DNA of 64,000 nucleotides, taken from positions 1,689,001 to 1,753,000 of the forward strand of contig OU015652.1 in the NCBI GenBank assembly GCA_907165275.2, given 5' to 3'. The translations under genes and the position numbers were made by a program. Positions 1-11,846 of the stretch are shown here, one piece after another. This DNA comes from Zygaena filipendulae (Eukaryota > Arthropoda > Insecta > Lepidoptera > Zygaenidae). Below the pieces are notes generated by a model. It was given only the letters and a program-made list of their open reading frames with translations. It was not told the origin of the DNA and did no database searches. Numbering within the stretch: position 1 is the first letter of the stretch; every line of letters starts with the position of its first letter.

Positions 1-177
1 AAGAGTAGGTACCTATCTTAGAAGATGTTTTTTACGAGAATGGCGTCACTTTAAAGGTTGAAGGCGCTTTATAGCAATTAGGTGAACTTACGTCAGTGAA
101 GTAAATAGACAAAACTTTTACCTACTTGGAACAGGACGATGTCAATCATATCCGCAACTAGGTCATGAAATGGTAAT

Positions 178-296
178 GGTGGTATCGCCGTTAATTTTTT
201 ATTACCTACGTAAAAAAGGAAAAAATACGTGTCCAATATTTTTTATTAATCTACAAGACGGACTAAAAAAAAATTTAGTCAACATGCCCATTGCCA
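178..296 (-). repeat. fragment of foldback repeat family B
   Basis: Reverse-complement match, by eye, to the left arm of the repeats at 2881 and 44203: the ATGTTGACTAAATTTT, CAGTCCGTCTTGTAGATTA and GGACACGTATTTTT blocks and the AACGGCGATA block are all present. Only one arm is here. The reading frame from 170 to 559 runs across it and is not supported as a gene. Confidence 0.6.
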
Positions 297-300
297 TCAG

Positions 301-2227
301 AGAGTTTCAGTCCCTACATCACGGTTCCATATCCATGATCCAAGAATATTTCGATGGTAGTGGTACCTACCATCATATTGTACTGTCACCGAACTCAATC
401 AGATACCAGCAACTGGTTGAAAATTGGTTTTCAGATTTAAAACCGGTATACCGAAATTGCAAGCAAAATAAAAGTAAAAAAAAAAATAATATTTTAACTG
501 TTCATTATAAACGCATTTTATCGGCTTATAACCACGTGCAAACTGTTCAACCATCCTAAACATCCTCCATAATATATTGGTATGATAAAGAGAAAGTAAA
601 TGCTGCACCTGGTCAGTTATCTAATCATCTTTCACGACGGTAAAACTTAATTGATTTCGTCTCACACTATTATCTTGCTGCGATTTTATCATGCTTAATA
701 ATTATTAATTGGTACTCGTATGATTGCACGCTTGCAACAGCCTTGCAATATGTGCAAAGTTTAAAGTAGATGCATTTGCCAATACATATTATGGCTTTAT
801 ACAAAGTTCAGATATGGACATAGATAAGCAATAGTGTGTTAACCCACACTGGAGAAATTTTGAGTAAATCGTGTTTTAAAATTATAGCGCCATTTTCTGT
901 CAACATTTTTTATGTTCAATATTTAGTTACATACTTAAACAATGTAATAAGGTAAACATATAATTAAAAAACGTTCCCTATCTCTCAATAAATCGTTCTG
1001 AATGGGTAACTTAATTTTGTGGGTTAACATGTTATTGCTTATCTGCGTCCATATATTCTCTACATTCTCTACGACTAAATTACTATGCACACGGGTTAAT
1101 TTTTACTGTTTCTAAGAACTTTAAGGTGTGTCGGTGAATTGGACCAAAGATAAAATATAATCACTACGTTAGTTGGACATGGACGTTGGTAGAGAACGTG
1201 CTGAATACTTCAATTATTCCTCACGAAAAGCTTCTTCGATATTTGTTCAGTCATAAATATAAAAGCAATCCAAATTTTTATTGTTCAAAAAAAAGCCAAA
1301 TATTCACTAGTGGAATTTTTAACAACACGATAGGTAGGTACAAACGATTTTTACGATCGAAACGAAAAAATATTACATACTTACCAGTGAAATATTTTCT
1401 TAACTGCTAAACTGGAACACGGCAATTTTCACTTCGAAGTTAGCACATCTGATTCTACTTACAATTACATATACATATTAACTATGTCGGCTGTGTAACA
1501 AAATAATATTTGGTGCAATATTGAGAGAAAATGTTCAGATGCCTTCAATATTATGTACTAACTTTAGAGTTAGGTTATAAAACTTCTGCATTTCACAATG
1601 TCTATAACGATAGATAAGTGTGGCGGTTTTGTTCGTAACCGATTATAGGCTTTATCTTTATAGGTCAACGCTGGGGCTTTGATAGCTGAAATCGATCGCA
1701 TCCACTATGGACTAAACTACGTCGTTTCTAGACCCAATCAATACTAAGTTGGGTTATTTATACAAGTATGCGGCGTGTTGGCCATTTGGGTTTCAAATTA
1801 AATTATTATTAGAACTCAAAAGAGTTCATAGTAATAAATACGTAGTCAGTAGGTGCCTATATGTGCAAAACCAAATGCTTCACCATATTATTTGGAAACA
1901 CGAGGCTTAAAGACGGCAAAATTGATATAATAGGTATAAAGGTTTATTTAAACTGCAAATCCATAACTTTGGCTTACAATTTATTACTGGATATAATTAT
2001 TATAACAGTGAACACAACAATTTTGGACACATTTACTATGTAGGTGGCGATACAGGTAATACGAAATTATTCAAATTATCATAAATAATCTTTAATTTCA
2101 CCTTGAGAGACAAATACAATTAGAGCTACATGATAATTATGTTTGTTTACAACTCAACAGTCGTGATGTCATCTAGTTCCTTTGCCCTATAATGTAAAAC
2201 AATAGAATCTACTACTGTTTCAATCAC
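301..2227. other. no gene seen; AT-rich spacer
   Basis: Only short scattered reading frames of 60 to 75 codons, none with recognisable protein features or paired splice sites. If the minus-strand gene of 3801-7731 continues leftward, this stretch may be its intron. Confidence 0.5.
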
Positions 2228-2561
2228 AGAACGGATAGAAGTGACAATTGAAATCAACTCAGTTTAGTATGGAAACAAATGAAAAACCGGTGTCGCCGGG
2301 TGATTGTAGTAGGTACACAAAACTATTCATCGCGCACAAGAACATTCAGTAACGTAACGAAATGTATTAAACGCCGATTGGTTAGGTTTCAACTTAGTCG
2401 TTGTTTGCAAAATTCAAAGTTTTGGGATTTTTTTTTGCGGAAATATATTCGGGATGCCAGCAAAAGAAGTTTGTGGAAAGTTAGAGCATTTCCTCTAACT
2501 TCTCTAGCAACCGTGGCGCGCCTGCCCCGCCCACATGTCATCTCTAGTTATTTCTTTTCTC
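2228..2561 (+). repeat. repeat family C, copy 1
   Basis: Shares order and sequence with 39977-40131 (same strand, internally deleted) and 51152-51474 (opposite strand). Shared blocks are GATAGAAG near the start, AGTTTAGTATG, the AAAAGAAGTTT and CTCTAACTT segments, and a conserved end reading GCGCGYCTGCCCCGCC then CATGTCATCTCTA. It looks like a short non-autonomous mobile element. The 159-codon frame at 2279-2758 is mostly this repeat. Confidence 0.7.
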
Positions 2562-2880
2562 TGTGGTTTGAATGCTTAAAAATCCTATCGTTTGCTAAAA
2601 CGCGTCGGCGCGACCCATGCGCAGGAATCCGGCAACAATTAGCGACCGCCCACCGGCGCGTGCGCAGCCAGGTCCGTGAACTTGATGTAATATCGCCCAC
2701 TGGAGAATGCCACCTAAAATGCTCTAAACTATTCAAAATACTGAATGCAGTCATGTAGAGAAATAGGCTCAAGAGCTTTTACGAGTAACGAAAACTTGCG
2801 AACGTAAACAAGAGATTTTCCCAAGGTGCTGAAAGAAGTTATACTTCAAAAACAAGATTGGAAACTGTGACATGCAAAAT

Positions 2881-3200
2881 GAATGGGCATGTTGACTAAA
2901 TTTTTTTTCAGTCCGTCTTGTAGATTAATATATTATAATATTGGACACCTATTTTTCCTTTTTTACGTTATCAAAAAATAACGGCGATACATTGAGTTAA
3001 AATTTCGCGTGACGTCACTAACAGGTGGCGGCTTACAGCGGTTAGTGAGGTCACGAGCCCCCACCCTAAACTTTAATGCGCTTCATCTCTGTATATTTTC
3101 ATTTATTTGAAAAAATAAAAATACGTGTCCATTATTTATTTTATTTTCTAACTGACGGACTAATTAGAATTTTGATTTTCAAAAGTCGTCAACACCCTAT
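2881..3200 (+). repeat. foldback repeat family B, copy 2
   Basis: Nearly colinear with 44203-44565. The two arms are imperfect inverted repeats: CAGTCCGTCTTGTAGATTA and GGACACCTATTTTT on the left mirror ATACGTGTCCATTATT and CTAACTGACGGACTA on the right. The centre carries two inverted TGACGTCAC-like blocks. This is a decayed foldback MITE; no coding capacity. Confidence 0.7.
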
Positions 3201-3800
3201 TAGTAAAACCTACATTACTGTCAACACAATATAACGCCGGAAGCATATCTATTAATGAAGAAGAAGAACAACAGCGAAGTCGAAGCTTGAACGAATAATA
3301 ATAATTAGATTTTTAATACTAAAGGCCTAGATTATGAAATGAATCGGAATGTGCGCGTAGGACGCCTGTCATCAACATTTGCGCAACCATCGACAGTCGA
3401 CCAATTCGAGCGCTTGCGATCATAATAGGTATGAACATTTTAAACAATAAAACTTAACTGTTTTATAGATGTACCTAGGTATGTAGATATTTACATTTCT
3501 ATTTTTAGAATTCTTTTTTATCATTCATCAGTTGTAATTGGGACGAAATTGTTATTATTAGACACAATGGTTCGTTTTCGTAAGCGCCATCTATTGTGTC
3601 GATGTTGTTACTCACAACGCGTTGTTACTACGTCCTAAAAGATAGCGCTATTTTTACCGTCAAGATATTGGAGGTTTAGAATTTTCGATCTTGTGAGCAC
3701 CGAGCCACCGACCATCAGCCCATGCCCAACATACGTATTTCCTTATTAATTTTTCAATTATATATTTATAAAATTGTAATATGACGTTATATAAACAAAC

Positions 3801-3901
3801 CTCGATCTGCGTTAACAGGTTTCGTTGTCGACTGCCTTTGGTGCCTCACTTTCTGCGACCAGCTGAGTGGGCTTTTCCTCCCTCTGCTTCTTTCCCGCAC
3901 G
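3801..3901 (-). CDS. second coding exon of minus-strand gene
   Basis: A 101-nt exon bounded on the minus strand by TTTCGTTTTCAG before 3901 and GTTTGT after 3801. Joined to the upstream exon (7731-5006), which ends with two bases of a codon, it reads open throughout: I-V-R-E-R-S-R-G-R-K-S-P-L-S-W-S-Q-K-V-R, then a further 14 residues to A-D-R, leaving one base for the next exon. Both splice sites and the phase fit, which is strong evidence that the exon is real. The peptide is very basic. The next exon should lie left of 3801, but I could not find it and the gene probably runs off the window. Confidence 0.75.
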
Positions 3902-6900
3902 CTGAAAACGAAATTTGACTATTTACTATTTGAAGTCAATTATAAATCTAACAGCTATTTGCTTTTGTTTTTAACCGACTTTCCAAAAAGGAGGAGGTTC
4001 TCAATTCGTCTGAATGTTGTTTTTTTTGTATGTTTGTTACGCGATTACTCGAACGAAGACGGTTGGACCGATTTGGAAAATTCTTCTTTTGTCTGAAAGG
4101 GTATACTCCCGAGGTGGTCCCATTGATATGAGATCAGGATTTGATAATGGGGTCTTGGAGAAATCGACGGAACTCTTCAAAAATTATGTAAAAGGTGATG
4201 AGCAGTTGACATTAAGCTATTGTAACTTAGATTAATTACAAACCAACCCACTGAAAAGCGTGAAATAAACAAAATTTTAACGGAAAAATATAAACCGACT
4301 TCCAAAAACAAAACTAAAAAGCTAAAAATAACAAAATACCGATTTAATTCAAAAGACAAAAATACACGTAATATTATTATTGGTTTGTGCTACTACTGAT
4401 CGGTTCGAAGTCGGTTACAAGCCAAATATGGAGTAGATGTGTAGATGGGCTAAGTTCACTCCCGCCACGAGCTCGTCGTGAAAAGAGCAATCCAAGTGGG
4501 CAGACACAAGCGGGCTTGGCAGTTGGCACCAAATTCAAACCGATCAGTAGTAGCACAAACCAATAATAAAATTACGTGTATTTTTGTCTTTTGGATTAAA
4601 TCGGTATTTTGTTATTTTTAGCTTTTTAGTTTTGTTTTTAGAAGTCGGTTTATATTTTTTTGTTAAAACTTTGTTTATTCTCGTTGGTTATTCTGCAAAT
4701 GTCGCCTCCATTTACAGAATAAGTGTCTCTAGTTGACAGAGTGATCTCTAATTAAGTTGTGTACTAAAAGCAAATTCAAATGGGAAAATTACAATAAAAT
4801 GAGATAAATGTTTCCGTTGGATGGTTGTTTTAGAAATAGCGATTGATACAAAAAAGGGACGTAGGGTAAGTACCACCAAAAATGGCAAACATTTGCTTGG
4901 GCCGAAGTAAAACCAATCGGATGTCTTAATAACAACAAAAAGTTAAGAAAGGTCGCAACTGAACCTCTGAAACTCTCCAATTGTTTTGAATGAGACTGTA
5001 CTTACATAATAACTTTCTGCTGATCGTTTTTCTCTTCGTCGGAGACGTCAACCCAGTCGTCGCTCCTGTCGCTGCGGTCGCTCACGCTTGTTTCGCTACT
5101 AGGCACTTGGAACGCGATCTCATGCCCGTTGAAACTTATGACGGACCTTTGCCCATAGATGCTGTTAGTCTTCTGCTCACTGGACATCGTCGACTGACTT
5201 ATGTTGGACACATTGTCCAGCGAGAGACGCTTCTTCACCGCTGACGCTAATTGCTTCTTGAAATTACTCTGGATCTTCACCATACTGGGACTGTTGGGTA
5301 TGCTCTCGTAGCAATTGGACAAGGAAGTACCGTCACCCTGCTTGATGGTGTCATATATATTCTCATGGTTATCATTGTAGCCCGTGTAATCAGAGGACGC
5401 AATCGAATGCCTAGTGCTATTAGTAGGACTGTTGGTTTTAGATTTGGGTTTAGATGGAATTTTTTCATATATCCTTTCGGAACCAATTTTTTCGTAACTA
5501 ACTGTGGAAGTGCCGCTGACAGATTTTGTGAGATTGAAATTTTGAGCAACATGCGAATCGTTCGGTTTGTAGTTTTCGGCGATTTTGATGCCGGAACTGG
5601 ATGTCTCGCAAAAAGGCTTAATTGGAGATTTGCAGTACTCGTATCCGTCATCACTGTCGCCATCGCCACGGGTTCTCTCTTCTAAGTGGCTGTCATAAAG
5701 CTCGTAGTTGTGCATACTACTTTCATCACCTTCAGGATGTGATCTCATTTCGAGAAGGCACTGATAAATATTTTCCGAGTCCAAACATTCTGGCGACTCA
5801 GGAGCTTCTTTCTTTTCTTCTTTCGGTATCTCTGGTAAAGGACAGTTTATTTTGGATGATCTATTTAGTGTACCACTATTATTAATAGGTATAACAATAA
5901 CATTATCAACATCTTTGGGTTCTAACACTTCATAATCATTTTCGACCGCAACTTCTTTTTCTGTTTTAGTGCCAAATCCTTTAAGCACTTCTTTATTATA
6001 AGCTTCGACTAGATTACTTTCAAAATCTGAGTTTGTATCACATTTGTCATCATTTGCTCCATCTCTTTGAGATTCATTTACTTCAGATACTTGAGATTCA
6101 AAGTGTGCTTTTTCTTGAAGAGTCTCTGTGTTTATTGTGATAGTGATTTCATTAAGACTTTGAGCACTGCCTGAAATTTCTGCAATAGATTTATCACTAT
6201 CACAATAGATTTGTGTATAAGATTTTCTTCGCCATAAAAATGATTCATTGGGTGCTATGTCTGATCTGACTACTTGATCTTTTATTTCATCTTTTGAAGT
6301 ATTAATGTTTGTTTCTTGAGCAACGCACTCTGTTTGATTGCTACTAGACACGGTTACTTTGCTCTCATTGATGTCTTCGTGAATTATTTCGACTACATGT
6401 AAAGGCATTTTTTCTGAATGTATGTAATTAGTTTTAAATTTTTTTCTATCACTCAACTGTTGCTTTTTAACGACAGCTTCGGAAATAGAATGAGATTTGG
6501 TATCTTGTTTTATAGTTAAGTCATTTGGGAAGTGTTTTATAGTTCTAATTTTTGGAACACCATCCTTTACAACGACGTTTTTTGTTACAACTAATGATGA
6601 TTTTTTCTCAGGTACTTTTGGTTTTTCTTTTAAAGGGACAGTTGGGACTTTTGTTTGTTGAGTTTGTCTTTTTAGTGTGTTATTCGAATTACTTTGGGCT
6701 ATAATCTCACATTCGAACTTTTTAACTACGTTTTTGACAACTAATTTATCAGACTGATTTATTTTTAGGGGTGAAACAGATACACTTACTTTATCCGGAC
6801 CATCAACGCTGTCGGACGCACTTTGTGAATCAACAGAACTTTGATTTTTTAATCGTTTATTTGAAGAGTCTGTATTTTTTGTACCATCCGATTTTGAACG

Positions 6901-7731
6901 AAGAACACGAGATGTCGACTTTTCTTTCAAAAGGTACGCATTTTTGTCTATGGAATCCATACTAGAGCATCTTTTGCGGCTATTACGTTTTTTTGCGCCT
7001 CTTCTTTGTCTTATTACAACTTTTATATTTGGACTGGAACTCAAAGTGGATGTTGGAGTCGAGTTATTACTGGTACATCGTGATGATTGGCCACTTTCTG
7101 TAGTTTTACTTATTTTTGGTTTTCTCTGAATTCCTGCCTTCGGTTCATCTATTAGATCATTAAATTTTTTTGTCAATTCCGACACTTTTGTGGTTGTAAC
7201 AGTCATGTTTGTCTTTGATGGTATCGGGGGACGTCTGTAAGAAGTGGACGCGTTTTTTATTTTAAAACTAACTTTTCTTTGTTGGTCTGTATTTTTCTTA
7301 ACGTAAGGTGGTATTGATGATGCTATAAAATTGCTAGTTTTGTTGCCAACTACTTTTTTTACCAAACCTCCTCCACCAGTACTCCTAGTATCATCGCTAT
7401 CTGTTGTTACCGCAATTTGAGCGTAGTGTAAATTAGTTTCCGGTTTATTAGTTTTATTTTCATCTAAATGCGAAATATTGACTGTGGCATTCAAAAATGC
7501 TTTTTTAGCTTCACTTATAGATCTTAATCTCTCGTTTGCACTAAGCAATTCGGGTTTGATTGGTACAGAGTAGACGCATTTATTTTTATCACTTTGGTTA
7601 TTTTTGATAGCCATGTTATCTGTTTCTGGTAATATGAACTTTTTGAGAAGAGCTTTAATGGTTCCGCGTTCTTTGCCTTCACCACCAAGACTTTTGATCG
7701 ACGCTATCAAATTGTTTGCTTCTTCTTCCAT
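3801..7731 (-). CDS. unrecognised large disordered protein, 3' part outside window
   Basis: Gene-level entry: coding exons 7731-5006 and 3901-3801 on the minus strand, 942 codons so far, continuing to the left. I do not recognise the family. The product is low in hydrophobic residues, has no signal peptide or membrane span, and is rich in Ser, Thr, Lys and Asn. Basic clusters occur near residues 238-252 (QRRGAKKRNSRKRC). The last 250 residues carry tyrosine motifs (ENIYQCL, NYELYDS, GYEYCKSP, SYEKIGS, ENIYDTI, CYESIPN) like SH2-docking sites of signalling adaptors. An acidic D-D-W-V-D-V-S-D-E-E segment precedes the splice. A signalling scaffold or the N-terminal region of a guanine-nucleotide exchange factor is possible, but no catalytic domain is in the window. 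Confidence 0.8.
3971..4681 (+). repeat. composite repeat family D, copy 1
   Basis: Begins with the head TTAACCGACTTYCCAAAAAG followed by GAGGAGGTTCT, shared with 26842 and with the reverse strand at 58589. The body encodes the same peptide-like stretch (GPIWKIL..ERVYSRGG) as the other copies. It ends in a large palindrome (4263-4681). It lies 120 bp downstream of the end of exon 2 of the minus-strand gene, probably within its intron. Confidence 0.75.
4263..4681. repeat. long palindrome at the end of family D element
   Basis: Two arms of about 150 bp are inverted copies: left ATAAACAAAATTTTAACGG, AAACCGACTTCCAAAAAC, AAATACCGATTTAAT, TGGTTTGTGCTACTACTGAT; right the reverse complements in mirror order up to TTTGTTTATT. 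The spacer, about 4445-4545, is not palindromic. A sister palindrome is at 57275-57712. Confidence 0.85.
5006..7731 (-). CDS. first coding exon, 908 codons
   Basis: A 2.7-kb open frame in AT-rich DNA is far beyond chance. The ATG at 7731-7729 is the first in frame: upstream in the same exon there is an in-frame TAG (about 7776-7774), so translation starts here. The exon ends at 5006 with donor GTAAGT (5005-5000); the apparent stop just beyond is intronic. N-terminal residues 1-30 contain a possible helix (ANNLIASIKSL) followed by KALLKKFILPE. Most of the rest looks intrinsically disordered. Antisense frames at 5251-5685, 5277-5669 and elsewhere are shadows. Confidence 0.88.
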
Positions 7732-7788
7732 TAAATTGTTTAAATACTCTTGCGATGGATGATGTCTCTGTCCGCTTTTCTACGCCAC
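7732..7788 (-). other. 5'UTR part of exon with splice acceptor
   Basis: On the minus strand TTGTTACAG ends at 7789 and the exon would begin at 7788 with GTGGCGTAG. The in-frame TAG makes this leader noncoding. At least one further 5'UTR exon and the promoter must lie to the right, at an unknown distance in the repeat-rich region. Confidence 0.55.
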
Positions 7789-8348
7789 CTGTAACAATGA
7801 AGGCGATCATTGAGCATACGAGTTATTGAGCGCATGAGGTAGGTACCTAGATATTGTATAACACCGCTAACCCATAATCAAAGGTTTGATGTGGAGAATA
7901 CTATCACTCAGAAGATTTTTATTGATTATATCACGTTAATATAATAACACTAAAACAAACAAATCGAATGGTAATTGGTCGTTCATAAACCTGGTTTACT
8001 TGTTGTAAAGTGGAACGTCACAGTTGCCGAAAGTATTATTATCTATTGCGAATAGAAACGACTCTGTTTCTACAACTCTTTGCACGTTTGAATGATGTAT
8101 TGTTTGACCTCAATGAGGATTCCCCCGATGTTAAGGATAGTACCTACAGTAGCTAGGCATTTTGTTTAGATTTTTTCGCTTCGAGATAGACGGGTATTGA
8201 GTTAGTAATTTTTACGAAACAAGAAGTTACAAAAGACGTTACCTCTACTTATAAAATAATAAATATTTTGAATTTTGGATTTTTTAAATGTTTTTGTGAG
8301 AAACATTTTAGGAATAAATAAAAAAAAACATTTTCAAGCCTATTAAGT

Positions 8349-8540
8349 ACAATACAATACAATACAATATACTTTATTGCACCAAAGGAGTTTCACAACA
8401 CTAAATATAATATAAATTAATTTCAGGCAAATAGGCGACCTTATTGCTAGAAGCAATTTTTTCAAGGCAACCTTGACGAGATAGTACAGAGAATTCATTA
8501 CATTCATACATACAGTGGGTGGGTGCAGGCTGATACCTTG
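8349..8540 (-). mobile_element. 3' end of a non-LTR retrotransposon (LINE)
   Basis: Read on the minus strand the segment ends CCTTTGGTGCAATAAAGT followed by a (TATTG)n tail, with a region complementary to GGCGACCTTATTGCTAG upstream. This TTGCCTGAAA ... GCAATAAAGT arrangement is a common lepidopteran LINE 3' end (established pattern, recognised from memory). No reverse transcriptase remains. Confidence 0.7.
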
Positions 8541-8691
8541 TGAGATTATAATATTATTAAATATACATACTCATAGACATTATGAAATAATAAATATCTT
8601 TAAAAATACTGATAAAAATAACGATACTAGGTACATAACAATAGATATATAGTTTAGACATAAAAACGAATACAAGTATTAATTTAAACCA

Positions 8692-8776
8692 GAGTATAAT
8701 ATAGTATAATAATATAGTATATATTATAATATAGTATATATAGTATATAGTATATAATATAGTATAATAGTATAAG
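8692..8776. repeat. AT-rich (TATAGTATA)n simple repeat
   Basis: Irregular tandem array of TATAGTATAATA-like units with almost no G or C. Low-complexity satellite; no other signal. Confidence 0.85.
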
Positions 8777-11558
8777 TCACTATTTGATTAGGTAAGATTG
8801 TTCCTGTGAGTGATCCCGATAGATTCAAATACATAATTGCGCTAACAGGCAGTGTCAACTGTCGACCATGTGGCTGATGAATGTTTATTTTTTTATGCTA
8901 AAGTTGTTTCTGCTTTTTTCTTTTTTACTTTTATGTTTTTTCTTGTCACACTATCTGAATGCATTGTCTTCATATTTCGTCTTAATTCCAATTAAAATAT
9001 AATGTAAAGTTCTAGATAGGTGTTTTAGGAAATAAGCAGATATTATTATCTGATCAGAATAATAAAGTATAATCTCTACATTGCTACTGTACAAATATTT
9101 TGCAAAACAGTCTTTATGAAAACTAATTACTTACTGAACAGTTTAATATTAAGTAATCCGCGTATGATTCTAGGGTTTCCCAGCAGATAAGCAAAGCCGC
9201 TTGCAGAGCGCATTCAATGAAACGAGATTAGGCGGTAATAGTAGTAGAGATCAAGTGAGGTCAAATCGTGCCTGGTTGAGCTTTCACCGACTGCGTTGGG
9301 AAAGGAAACTGTTTGTGCTTTAAAGACAGTTAAAACTGTGGTTAAAACTGACGCACATCCATGGATCATTGCACACATCCTGAGCGGGATGCTGTTGCTA
9401 TAATGTTGTCGGAATGGAAAATAATACCTTTGACAGTGTTGTTGGAACTTCTATTCTTCTATTCGACAGCTTCGTTGGTTTAGTTAACAGTGAATCTGAC
9501 TACGATAGGTGTCGCGGATTCGATAAATGTTATAAAAATTTAATTTTACTCAGAGTCTGGGTGTATCATAAGTATATTAGGTGTGTTACAAAAAAGTGTA
9601 TAATAACATAATTACATATTAATTATATCAGTAGTCAGGCATTGTAAAAATTTTGCTTGTTTGGTAATGGCGCTGTGTGATAAGGTCCAATCATTATTAT
9701 TATTGCAACAAATTCACGCAAAAGCGGTAACAATGCTGACTGTACTTACTCTTATCTGTACAGAATTGTTTTCCATACATTTTTATCACTTACCAGAGTT
9801 CCGCCCTTAATTTCCCTTTAGTGTAGAATACCTACGTATAAGCTTGTAAAAAGGCAATTCGTTTTATTATTATAGTATAGGTATATGTACCAATTTGGTT
9901 TTTGTATTCACTTTTTTGGTTCTTTGTATCTATGTACATTCTAATATTGTTTTCTTGTATAGTTTTAATAATGTACTTATGGAAATATGATTTGCACCCA
10001 TGGGCGAACCCTGGCAAAAGCTGCCAAAAACACTGAACAGTGTACAACGAATTTTTATTAAAACATAAACAACATTGGTAGCTTAAACACATCTCAGATG
10101 TTTTGGTCTAATCGCAACCCGGTCACCGGCAGGGATGTGCGTGCGCATGTTAAGCTCTAGAAAGTCCACCAAATACGTGACAGAAATCGCGCACTGTGTA
10201 ACGCATAGTATACAAGATTATACACTTAAATTTATACCGGTTACATACAAACAATAGTTATGCACCAAATGTTATTCAACTGGCAAGCATTATCCGATGT
10301 CGTAAATATTTCCAAATAAGATTAGAGTTGTTGCTAGTAAAATAATGCAATTAATTAATCTTGACCTCATATTACCTACATATATACAAGTGTTAGCAAA
10401 ACTGAGATATTCAGTTTAAAAAAAAAACTTTTTTATTATTTATAACTCTCTTTCACAAAAATAAATATACAAGCATCAGTTCTAGATCTCGATACAACGA
10501 CCAGGGAAAAGCCACAGATTAATTAGACATAATTGTTGAGACAAGAATTGTTGCCCGTTGTCTTGCTGTCAGCGATTTTGATACTAATAGGCATTTCAGA
10601 CCAAAGGCGCCGCTGCACTGCTCTGCCAAATGAGTTGCAGATACAAGTGAGAAATATTTTCCGACAAATTGGATTTATGGAAGGGTTAGGTACGTACTGA
10701 AATTGTGAAATATTACATATGTAGATATTTAGTGTAAAGACGAATTTTGAGGCTTTAATATTTTATTTACTGTACAATTATTAAGGTAGGTAAAAGGCAG
10801 CTGAGAAATTGACACAATTTAGAAGTAAAAAAGTGGCGAATAATAGGCGCTTACATAACTTGGAAAAAGAGTTATTTATATGCCTGACCGATTGATTTAT
10901 TGATTATATACATATGTACATGTCTGCGTATGGCCGACGAAATTAAACATGTTTCCGATGAATGTTATATAACCCTCGACACTAAGATAGAGTTATGCAT
11001 AATTTTATAGATTATAATATATAGTTTTACCTCATAAATGCAGGTAGGTATATGATATTGACGTCTTGTGATTGTGAACTTTTAGGTCTTTAGTTTTACA
11101 GTGGTGAAATTGGAAGAAACTCGCTGCAAAAAATCTTATTCTCTAAGATTTCTCTAAGATAAAGCCCCTGGTGATGTGAGGTTTTAGCCTACCCCACCTC
11201 CCCATGCCCAAAATTTTTAAAAATTACGTGTATTTTTTAAGTTCAAAGTAGACGGCCACTTTTGGCGATTTATTACTAACTTTTATAAATCATATGCTTT
11301 AGTATTTAGGTAACCTATTATTCTACTATCGATAACTTTTCTTTTTAAACAGAATAGAGAACAATCATTTCTCCTAAGATTAGGAGATATGATGTGATAA
11401 CATATTTCTGCTGTTGACTGTACACGGCGCACCTTGAGGCATATTTGCATCATGCAAACAATGCAACTTGTAAGGAGGAAGGCGAGTGGGTCCAGTGACT
11501 TCTGTCTCCTTATTTAAGTATGTCTGTTTTAATCACTAGACTCGTCCATCTTCTTCTT
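8777..11558. other. no gene seen
   Basis: Mixed single-copy-looking DNA with frames no longer than 86 codons and no convincing splice-site pairs. The block at 9170-9400 is less AT-rich than its surroundings but shows no protein-like frame. Confidence 0.45.
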
Positions 11559-11846
11559 TTATAAATAAAAATGAATGTTTGTATGTTTGTCCTCTATGCG
11601 TTTCTAAACCATTGGTCCGATTGTGATGAAACTTTGGCGGGTTGTTCTCCCTGCATTCGCAAAAATTTCCTGATATACAGAGATCCTGCAGGAATTCCGA
11701 AACTCACGCGGGTGAATCTCTGAAAGGTTTGGACCAATTTTGACGGGACTTTCACTGCTAATGTTACAAGGAGTAAATTAGGCTACTTTGGAGTTCCTGC
11801 GGGAATTCCGAAACTCACGAGGGTGAAACCATGGGGCACGGCTAGT
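11559..11846 (+). repeat. CCGCGGG-family (family A) repeat
   Basis: Family A is the main dispersed repeat here. In its plus orientation it starts near AATATTATAAATGCGAAAGT or TATAAATAAAAATGAATG, contains a CGGCTCAACCGATYRTCATG-like middle and CGGGAATTCCCGCGGGAACT, and ends CGCGGGGCACAGCTAGT. It resembles lepidopteran SINE/RTE 3' tails (inference). This copy is the long form with a duplicated middle (ATTTTGACGGGACTTTCACT, GCTACTTTGGAGTTCCTGC) and ends GGGGCACGGCTAGT. Confidence 0.75.

Noticed and set aside
2279..2758. 159-codon plus-strand frame
   Set aside because: Its first two thirds are repeat family C, found in two other places. No ATG context, splice sites or recognisable domain.
5251..5685. 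Frames antisense to the minus-strand exon (also 5277-5669 in another minus-strand frame)
   Set aside because: They overlap the 908-codon exon, which has a splice donor and a phase-matched next exon; these are shadows.
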